From Gammaproteobacteria bacterium (lineage in GTDB: Bacteria > Pseudomonadota > Gammaproteobacteria > CAJXQU01): a DNA stretch of 9,291 nt. Below, piece after piece: positions 1-5,077 of this stretch. Under the pieces are notes generated by a model, which ran no database searches, was not told the origin of the DNA, and saw only the letters and a list, made by a program, of their open reading frames with translations. The stretch's first letter is position 1, and every line of letters begins with the position of its first letter. A program made the translations under genes and the position numbers. The stretch is from positions 1-9,291 of the forward strand of contig JALSSM010000342.1 in NCBI GenBank assembly GCA_026984275.1. The letters run 5' to 3'.

Positions 1-936
1 TCGTTCTATGATGCTGGTGATCTGACTGGCGGTTTCTTTGGTATTCTCAGCCAGTTTTTTAACCTCATCGGCCACCACAGCAAAACCACGGCCATGTTCA
101 CCGGCTCGAGCGGCTTCAATGGCCGCATTGAGAGCCAGCAGGTTGGTTTGATCAGCGACGCCAGAAATCAGCGTGACCATTTCTGCGATCTCCTCACTAC
201 TGGCAGAAAGTTCATTGGATGAATCACGCATGTTGTTGGCCATGTGATAGACGCTATCGAGATTGCTGGCCACATCTCCAACCATACTTTTATTCTGCGT
301 TGCCATTTCGGCAGAGGTTTTGGAGAGTTCTTCAACCTCGGTCATTTCATCCGTAATCATGCCGAAATCATTCTGGCTTTGATTCAGGTTGATCAACAGG
401 TTTTCAGATTTTAATTTACCCAGTCTGGAGTAAAGTTCATCAAGAATTTTCCGCTGATGATTTTCTTGCATATGTAACCTTGATGCATCAATGCTCCTGA
501 GTGAATTGATAAATGTCCCTTTGAGTCCCTGCAGAATAGCGCCCCGGTAAAAACGTTCATCTTCTGCGGCCTTGAACAGGTTGTTACTTTCCCGCATGAA
601 AGTTTCGATTTGATCCAGCGCAGCATTGAGTTTATCTGCTGTTTGTTTTAACACTGGTAATGAATCAGGAACATTGGTTATTCTGTGTCCAAGCTCACCA
701 ACACTTAGATGATCAATCAGGTCATTAATTTCATCCAGTAATTCAAGCCGTGCTTCTTCGTGTTGACGCGCTCTCCAGGTCAGAAAAGCCGATCCTGCTG
801 CGATGGCCAGAAGTATGGGACTAAAGCCATTAAATAGTCCAGAATAAACAACACTGCCGATCAGTAAGATGGCATTTACGAGAACGATATTTCGGCAGTT
901 GAGTAGTTGACAATTAGCCATTGAAGATAAATTCAT
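1..936 (-). CDS. Methyl-accepting chemotaxis protein (CetA/Aer-like signalling partner), 3' end outside window
   Basis: The 312 visible codons stay open to the left edge, so the C-terminus is missing. Two adjacent hydrophobic stretches (about residues 16-36 and 38-53) form a short membrane hairpin with almost no periplasmic part, as in Aer/CetA rather than in ligand-binding receptors. A HAMP-like segment follows (about 70-90). The conserved MCP cytoplasmic tip is at about 257-297, with QTNLLALNAAIEAARAGEHG at 263-282; in known MCPs this tip binds CheA and CheW. The start at 936 is chosen because GGGAGG lies 7 bases upstream. A later in-frame ATG at 921 has no such site. The gene begins inside the upstream PAS gene (23-bp overlap), so translation is probably coupled and the two products probably form one receptor. 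The MCP class is near certain; the energy-taxis role is inferred from the partner. Confidence 0.95.
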   Translation of the reverse strand, partial: MNLSSMANCQLLNCRNIVLVNAILLIGSVVYSGLFNGFSPILLAIAAGSAFLTWRARQHEEARLELLDEINDLIDHLSVGELGHRITNVPDSLPVLKQTADKLNAALDQIETFMRESNNLFKAAEDERFYRGAILQGLKGTFINSLRSIDASRLHMQENHQRKILDELYSRLGKLKSENLLINLNQSQNDFGMITDEMTEVEELSKTSAEMATQNKSMVGDVASNLDSVYHMANNMRDSSNELSASSEEIAEMVTLISGVADQTNLLALNAAIEAARAGEHGRGFAVVADEVKKLAENTKETASQITSIIER

Positions 937-1429
937 CGTAATTCCTCCCGCCAATGGCATTGTTTAGCACTTCCGTTGAGGCATCCATCATTTCCTGATC
1001 AGTACTGAACCGTTTCTCTACGGCGACCATTTCTTTGTACAGGTCAGAAAAGAATGCCAGTCTTTTGGGGTGTGGTTTTCTCTGCACAGAAAAGCTTCCA
1101 TTGACGTTCTGATCGTCATCAAAACTGGGGGTCAGATTAGCGAAGGACCAGAAATAACTGCCATCTTTTCGTAGATATTTCAGATAACCAAAAAACTCAC
1201 GATTATCTTCCAACGTCTCCCACATTAATCTGAAAATGGCTCTGGGCATATCGGGATGACGGAGCATTTTATGTGGCTGGCCAATCAGTTCTTCTTCTTC
1301 ATAGCCTGAAAAAGCGATAAAACTACGATTGCCATAGATCATGGTTCCCAGAAGATCAGTTTTGAGGATAAGAAACTCATGATCAGACATTTCTTTTTCT
1401 GTGTTGATTGGTTCAATGGTACTCAGCAT
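914..1429 (-). CDS. Aer/CetB-like PAS domain redox sensor
   Basis: A 171-aa soluble protein that is mostly one PAS domain (about residues 16-125). It shows the Aer-type signature GQPHKMLRHPDMPRAIF (50-66), then W70 and the segment YLRKDGSYFW. In E. coli Aer, the R, H and D of the R-H-P-D motif are needed for FAD binding; here they are R57, H58 and D60, so a flavin cofactor is likely. The C-terminal 45 residues are charged and helical-looking. In Aer the PAS domain is fused to the MCP part. Here it is separate, as in the Campylobacter CetB/CetA pair, with the MCP gene overlapping its 3' end. The probable role is sensing redox or electron-transport state and passing the signal to the MCP. No clear Shine-Dalgarno precedes the ATG at 1429; an internal ATG at codon 14 is an alternative start. 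Confidence 0.88.
   Translation of the reverse strand: MLSTIEPINTEKEMSDHEFLILKTDLLGTMIYGNRSFIAFSGYEEEELIGQPHKMLRHPDMPRAIFRLMWETLEDNREFFGYLKYLRKDGSYFWSFANLTPSFDDDQNVNGSFSVQRKPHPKRLAFFSDLYKEMVAVEKRFSTDQEMMDASTEVLNNAIGGRNYDEFIFNG
944..949 (-). promoter_or_regulatory. Strong ribosome binding site that sets the MCP start
   Basis: On the minus strand this reads GGGAGG, 7 bases before the ATG at 936-934. It lies inside the 3' end of the PAS gene. It decides the MCP start in favour of 936 over the downstream ATG at 921, and gives an efficient re-initiation site next to the PAS stop at 916-914. Confidence 0.8.
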
Positions 1430-1468
1430 GGTTATTCATTTTTCTATTACGTTAAATTATGGATGTTA

Positions 1469-1495
1469 GTATCGGCTGAAACTCTATAAACTTTA
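1469..1495 (-). promoter_or_regulatory. Sigma-28 (FliA) flagellar/chemotaxis promoter
   Basis: On the minus strand the -35 element TAAAGTTT (1495-1488) is followed by exactly 11 bases and the -10 element GCCGATAC (1476-1469). The enteric FliA consensus is TAAAGTTT-N11-GCCGATAA, so 15 of 16 consensus bases match with ideal spacing. It points at the PAS-MCP pair and would start transcription about 30 bases before the PAS ATG. This places the pair in the late flagellar/chemotaxis regulon. Confidence 0.85.
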
Positions 1496-1573
1496 TGGAG
1501 TCTATATTCGTAAAAGCAAGCAATATGCCAGTGGAGTTGCCAGTATTGGAAATATTTCGGAGAAAGATGAAAA

Positions 1574-2131
1574 ATGTTCGTTAAAAGAGGATGGCTGATT
1601 TCAATCATGTTGGTCTCCGGGTTCATTTCTGGCTGCGCCAGCAACTTGCCCCAGGAAATCACTACGCCTGTTGAGGGAAGCCCCGCTATTTCAGAAGTAA
1701 CAGGGAATGTTGATCAATATAAAGGTCAGGCTGTTCGTTGGGGCGGCTCGATAGTGTCGATCGAAAACAAAAAAGATGAAACATGGGTAGAAATTGTTGC
1801 ACGAGATTTAGGGCGTAATGGTCGGCCAATAAAGAGTGATCAGACAGAAGGGCGATTTCTGGCCAAAATTAACCAGTTTCTTGATCCTGAAATATACAGT
1901 AAAGGAAGGTTGATCACTGTCTATGGTGAATTGACCGGTGCACAAGAGGGAATGATTGGCGAAAAGCCTTATACCTTCCCGGTGGTTAAATCAAAATCAG
2001 CTTATTTATGGGCGGAATATCGTGATCCTCCACCCTATTACTACAGGCCTTATTTTTATGATCCCTATTGGGATCCTTACTGGGATCTACGTTGGCGCCG
2101 TCATTTCTACTATCCGGGGTACTGGTATTAA
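1574..2131 (+). CDS. slp: Slp-family outer membrane lipoprotein
   Basis: 185 aa. The signal peptide has a basic start (KR), a hydrophobic core and a lipobox ISGC, giving lipidated Cys21. The next residue is Ala22, which by the +2 rule does not retain the protein in the inner membrane. The mature part has Slp/YeaY family features: a V-R-W-G-G segment (54-58), EGRF (92-95), FLDPEIYSKGRLITVYG (102-118) and GEKPYTFPVV (129-138). The family is associated with starvation or stress in E. coli, but its molecular function is not well defined. The tail from 152 to 185 is very rich in Tyr, Trp, Pro and Asp. A GGAG at 1559-1562 precedes the ATG at 1574. An ATG at 1567 is out of frame and stops after five codons. 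The gene is divergent from the PAS gene and convergent with cbbY. Confidence 0.9.
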   Translation: MFVKRGWLISIMLVSGFISGCASNLPQEITTPVEGSPAISEVTGNVDQYKGQAVRWGGSIVSIENKKDETWVEIVARDLGRNGRPIKSDQTEGRFLAKINQFLDPEIYSKGRLITVYGELTGAQEGMIGEKPYTFPVVKSKSAYLWAEYRDPPPYYYRPYFYDPYWDPYWDLRWRRHFYYPGYWY

Positions 2132-2166
2132 GGAAGCTCAGATTAAGTCTGAATCAGGTTCCTTAA
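2128..2166. terminator. Shared hairpin between convergent slp and cbbY-like genes
   Basis: TTAAGGAA (2128-2135) is exactly complementary to TTCCTTAA (2159-2166). Between them lies a second stem, TCAGA (2138-2142) with TCTGA (2148-2152). The outer left arm contains the slp stop codon and the outer right arm contains the cbbY stop codon. The structure would form in transcripts from either side, so it could serve as a bidirectional terminator or 3' end stabiliser. Neither side has a T-tract, so intrinsic termination is uncertain. Confidence 0.55.
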
Positions 2167-2978
2167 GCACACTGATCGATTGCGTCGGGTTGAAAATGAG
2201 TATCAGCAACGATTTGTCTGAATAAATCCAGATCGACATAGTTCGTATCGCCAGCTTCTATCTGTTCAAGCAGATCAGGATCCCCACCAGAAACCTGAAA
2301 AGGTTTATCAGGTTCGCCAAGGCTATCAACAATCAGTGGAGCACCTTCAAAATCATTATTTCGAGTGAAGTAGTGAGTGGTGATGATGGTTGGGATTCCT
2401 GCTGCCTGTGCTGAGAGAAAACCATTTCGGGTATCTTCAAGCGCCAGACAATTTTCAGCAGACACTTTCATTTTGTTCATCACATAGCAGTAGACATCGG
2501 GAGCTGGTTTTTTGGCTTCGACGATATCGCAACTGGCGATAATTTCAAACCAGGATGGCCAGTTGGCTGGCAGGTTGTTATCCAGCAACGTTGTGACGTT
2601 GGATAATTGTGAAGATGTCGCAATGGACATACGGATTCCGGCATCACGACATTCTTCCAGCAGTCGTCTGACCCCCGGACGTAATGTCACATGTCCTTCA
2701 ACCAGCATCCTGGCATAGTGGTTCGTTTTAAGTTTATGGATACCAGCCACATAATCATCAAGATCCGGTGGCATTTTGAAGTCAGTACAGTCGAGTGCAT
2801 ATTGGCGTATACGTTCTCGACCACCGGAGATTACCAGCAGATCGGCGTACTCTTTTCGCGACCAGTGCCAGTCGAGATTGAAATCATCAAAGGCAAGGTT
2901 GAAGGCCTGACGATGAACCTCTTCTGTATCTGCCAGAGTACCATCCATATCAAAAATGACGGTGGTTAATTCTTTCAT
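2163..2978 (-). CDS. cbbY: HAD-superfamily phosphatase, CbbY-like
   Basis: 271 aa, a complete subfamily IA haloacid dehalogenase. Motif I is FDMDGTLADTE, with nucleophile Asp10 and acid/base Asp12. The helical cap spans about 17-95. Motif II is Thr121 in SIATSS, motif III is the lysine pair K156/K157 in KKPAPDVY, and motif IV is E181/D182 in ALEDTRNG. These residues support a Mg-dependent phosphatase or phosphomutase. The cap, the LRPGV segment (99-103) and the LGEPDKP segment resemble CbbY proteins. Characterised CbbY members dephosphorylate xylulose-1,5-bisphosphate, a Rubisco inhibitor. No Rubisco or other Calvin-cycle gene is in the window, so the substrate is open and the symbol is provisional. 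The gene has its own promoter and converges on slp, sharing a hairpin over the stop codons. Confidence 0.85.
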   Translation of the reverse strand: MKELTTVIFDMDGTLADTEEVHRQAFNLAFDDFNLDWHWSRKEYADLLVISGGRERIRQYALDCTDFKMPPDLDDYVAGIHKLKTNHYARMLVEGHVTLRPGVRRLLEECRDAGIRMSIATSSQLSNVTTLLDNNLPANWPSWFEIIASCDIVEAKKPAPDVYCYVMNKMKVSAENCLALEDTRNGFLSAQAAGIPTIITTHYFTRNNDFEGAPLIVDSLGEPDKPFQVSGGDPDLLEQIEAGDTNYVDLDLFRQIVADTHFQPDAIDQCA

Positions 2979-3034
2979 TTTCCAGTTTTCCTTAACAACT
3001 TAAATATGCTTATGGTCGAAAGCTTATGTTAGTT

Positions 3035-3063
3035 ATTATAATTATAACTTAATCATATGAAAA
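3035..3063 (-). promoter_or_regulatory. Sigma-70-type promoter for the cbbY-like gene
   Basis: On the minus strand TTTTCA (3063-3058) and a perfect TATAAT (3040-3035) are separated by 17 bases. A second perfect TATAAT (3046-3041) lies directly before the first, giving a tandem -10. Transcription would start near 3028, about 50 bases before the ATG at 2978. This suggests cbbY can be expressed separately from the upstream rmuC. Confidence 0.6.
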
Positions 3064-3073
3064 ATAACAGTTA

Positions 3074-4432
3074 TTACTTTTCATCATTGCTCATATCAAT
3101 TTTTTTTGTAAGATTTTCATCCAGTTCAACACGTTCGATCTGATCAAATCGGGCACTGATTTTTCGAGCTGATGTATTCACGAGCTGAACATCTTCATGT
3201 GCCTGTTCAATATGTTTTGCCAGTCCATCCATGCGCTTTTTAAAGCGATCAAAATCTTCTGCCAGTAAGCCGAGATGCTCCTGGATTAAGTCAACCTGTT
3301 CCCTTGTGGCCGCATCTTTTAATACCGCCCGTGCAGTATTGAGGATGGCCCATAAAGTTGTTGGCGATACCATCCAGACATGCGAAAGGTGTGCCAGTTC
3401 CACAAGATCAGGATGATGCGCCTGAATTTCGGCAAAAACAGCCTCGGCTGGAATAAACATCATGGCGCCATCAGAGGTTTCTCCTTTTAAGATATACTTC
3501 GTTGCAATATCCTGAATGTGCTTCTTGATATCCGTCTTGAATTGTCTCGTCGCCTGTTGGCGATCAGTCTTTGCCAGTTCAATATTGGTCATTTTTCTAA
3601 AAGATTCCAGTGGGAACTTGGCATCCACAGCGACATTACCTGTCGGTTTGGGTAGTAACAGGAGGCAGTCCACACGGGCACCTGTACTCAAGGTATGCTG
3701 AAAAGAAAAACTGTTTTCCGGCAGGATATTCCTGATCAGAGAATTGAGCTGAACTTCACCGAAAGCACCTCGACTGCGTTTGTCAGCCAGTATTTCTTGC
3801 AGGCTGACAACATTTCCGGAGAGTTCGGTGATCTTCTTTTGTGCTTCGTCGATCAGTGCCAGTCTTTGTGTCACATCCGAAAAGATCGCGGTTGTTTTTT
3901 CAAAACTGTCTGCAAGCCGTTTATCGACCTGATCACTGATCGCATTTAAACGCTGATCAGTTTGTCTGGTCAGGTGTTCGAACCGCTGTGCCAGTTCCTT
4001 TGTATTCTGGTTAAGTGTGTTGGACAGTTGAGTTTGCATGGTCTGCATACTTTTCCATAGACCTTCATTGAGAGTATTGCTGGCCTCATTCTGTCGTTGT
4101 TCAAACTGTGTGTGTTGTCTGGAAAAGTTTTCCCCCAGTTGCTCACGCAGGATAGAAAGCGAACTTTGTAGCCGCTCATTACTCTCTGCCAGACGATCCA
4201 TGACCTGTTCACGTGTCACACTGGAAGCCTGGATCTGATCAGTTTGCAGACGGATCATCAGCTGTTCCAAAGAATCCAGATGGGTTTGTAGATCGTCCAT
4301 ATGGGTATCGATACGTAGCAGGCGATCATGATCGCGCATCTGTTGAATAGAGCGTAAAACCAGCCACAGGATCAGAATAAATAACAGAATAATCAGTACT
4401 TCAAAAACTATCGGGTTCAGCAGGCTAGTCAT
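3074..4432 (-). CDS. rmuC: DNA recombination protein RmuC
   Basis: 452 aa, close to the usual length for RmuC. An N-terminal transmembrane helix (about 8-27) is followed by a long Gln/Glu-rich coiled coil (about 30-205) and the RmuC domain (about 205-425). Conserved segments are RGAFGEVQL (221-229), VDCLLLLPKP (254-263), VAVDAKFPLESF (267-278) and GAMMFIPAEAVFAEI (322-336). E226, D255 and the D270-x-K272 pair fit the PD-(D/E)XK-like nuclease core proposed for the family. RmuC proteins limit rearrangements at inverted repeats and are proposed to act in DNA repair. The start is supported by GGAG at a 5-base spacing from the ATG. The gene is divergent from the DUF5658 gene, and cbbY lies 95 bp downstream on the same strand. 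Confidence 0.95.
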   Translation of the reverse strand: MTSLLNPIVFEVLIILLFILILWLVLRSIQQMRDHDRLLRIDTHMDDLQTHLDSLEQLMIRLQTDQIQASSVTREQVMDRLAESNERLQSSLSILREQLGENFSRQHTQFEQRQNEASNTLNEGLWKSMQTMQTQLSNTLNQNTKELAQRFEHLTRQTDQRLNAISDQVDKRLADSFEKTTAIFSDVTQRLALIDEAQKKITELSGNVVSLQEILADKRSRGAFGEVQLNSLIRNILPENSFSFQHTLSTGARVDCLLLLPKPTGNVAVDAKFPLESFRKMTNIELAKTDRQQATRQFKTDIKKHIQDIATKYILKGETSDGAMMFIPAEAVFAEIQAHHPDLVELAHLSHVWMVSPTTLWAILNTARAVLKDAATREQVDLIQEHLGLLAEDFDRFKKRMDGLAKHIEQAHEDVQLVNTSARKISARFDQIERVELDENLTKKIDMSNDEK

Positions 4433-4434
4433 CC

Positions 4435-4495
4435 TTTCTCCAGAATAAGCGCTACACTTGTTAAGTTACACGTATGGAAGAGGTTTCTCCAGAAT
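4435..4495. repeat. Pair of 12-bp direct repeats in the rmuC/DUF5658 divergent region
   Basis: TTTCTCCAGAAT occurs at 4435-4446 and again at 4484-4495. Each copy contains the small dyad TTCT-CC-AGAA. The first copy overlaps the rmuC ribosome binding site (GGAG on the minus strand). The second lies just upstream of the rightward promoter. They may be binding sites for a regulator or a local duplication; nothing in the window decides this. Confidence 0.5.
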
Positions 4496-4517
4496 TTTTC
4501 ACGTTTAGAATAACAGG

Positions 4518-4547
4518 TTGGCTAAAAGCCGAAAAAATCTGCATAAT
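4518..4547 (+). promoter_or_regulatory. Candidate sigma-70 promoter for the DUF5658/GTPase unit
   Basis: TTGGCT (4518-4523) and CATAAT (4542-4547) are 18 bases apart, matching 4/6 and 5/6 of the consensus. Transcription would begin near 4554, giving a leader of about 24 bases before the ATG at 4578. The TTG at 4518, which could open a longer reading frame, is itself the -35 element here, which argues against it as a start codon. Confidence 0.45.
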
Positions 4548-4577
4548 AGGCGTAGTTTTTGGAGATATGGTAAGCGT

Positions 4578-5048
4578 ATGCAGGAAGCAACAATCCAGAA
4601 TAATCCACAGCAAGACAGTCGAATTAATCCTGATCGGCGTGTGTTTACGATGTCGACGGCGATTAAAAGTATTACCCACTCCAGAAGAAAACATCATCGG
4701 CGTTTAGATGAAAGTCCTGATGCCCAGAGAGACTGGTATCATCCACGGCTTTTTGTTTTAGTTGTCGGGATCATGCTGATGTCGATTCTTGACGCATTTC
4801 TGACCCTGAAACTTCTTTCCGGGGGGGCAATAGAAGCCAATCCGGTGATGGCCTATTTTCTGGAAATTGGCGTGTCGGCCTTCATCCTTTCCAAAATGCT
4901 CCTCACCGGTAGCTGTATTATTCTGTTAACAGCACTTTCCAGTTACCTTTTTCTGAATCGTTTTCTGATTGGAAAATTAATCACCATTAGTTTTATTGGT
5001 TATATGGTGTTAATTAGCTATGAGCTGATATTGTTAAGTATAATTTAA
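4578..5048 (+). CDS. Small integral membrane protein, DUF5658-like
   Basis: 156 aa from the first in-frame ATG; an upstream TTG at 4518 would add 20 residues. A weak GGAG at 4561-4564 lies 13 bases upstream. The N-terminal 55 residues are cytoplasmic-looking and strongly basic, with two arginine clusters (NPDRRVF at 17-23 and SRRKHHRR at 35-42). Hydrophobic segments follow at about 57-80, 90-122 and 128-156. They carry the signature LDAFLTLKLL, then GG-x-x-EANP (82-89), with D72 and E86-A-N-P typical of DUF5658-type proteins as I recall them. That family has no known function. The gene is the first of the rightward set and ends 29 bp before the first GTPase gene, so the two are probably co-transcribed. 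A run of seven Gs at 4821-4827 encodes the Gly-Gly of the signature. Confidence 0.72.
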   Translation: MQEATIQNNPQQDSRINPDRRVFTMSTAIKSITHSRRKHHRRLDESPDAQRDWYHPRLFVLVVGIMLMSILDAFLTLKLLSGGAIEANPVMAYFLEIGVSAFILSKMLLTGSCIILLTALSSYLFLNRFLIGKLITISFIGYMVLISYELILLSII

Positions 5049-5056
5049 ACCCGTTC

Positions 5057-5076
5057 GTCTGGTATTATGACCAGAC
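5057..5076 (+). promoter_or_regulatory. Hairpin directly before the first GTPase start codon
   Basis: GTCTGGT (5057-5063) and ACCAGAC (5070-5076) form a perfect 7-bp stem with a 6-base loop, ending two bases before the ATG at 5078. No Shine-Dalgarno sequence is visible in this leader. The stem would sit where the initiating ribosome binds, so it may limit translation unless opened, for example by ribosomes finishing the upstream gene. A perfect -10 hexamer TATAAT at 5039-5044 has no good -35, so a separate promoter is only a possibility. Confidence 0.5.
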
Positions 5077-5077
5077 A

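Noticed and set aside
1526..1544. TGCCAGT repeated 12 bases apart upstream of slp
   Set aside because: A 7-base direct repeat is easily due to chance, and nothing else marks it as an operator.
3061..3076. AATAAC/GTTATT inverted repeat at the rmuC 3' end as a terminator
   Set aside because: The stem is almost all A-T and the loop is one base unless pairs open. Too weak to call, although some T-rich sequence follows on the minus strand.
4461..4707. Two overlapping small reading frames on opposite strands (4461-4697 minus and 4474-4707 plus)
   Set aside because: They lie over the promoter and 5' part of the DUF5658-like gene, have no recognisable motifs, and look like chance frames.
4821..4827. 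Run of seven Gs in the DUF5658-like gene as a phase-variation tract
   Set aside because: Seven Gs is short for slipped-strand phase variation, and the tract simply encodes the conserved Gly-Gly before EANP.
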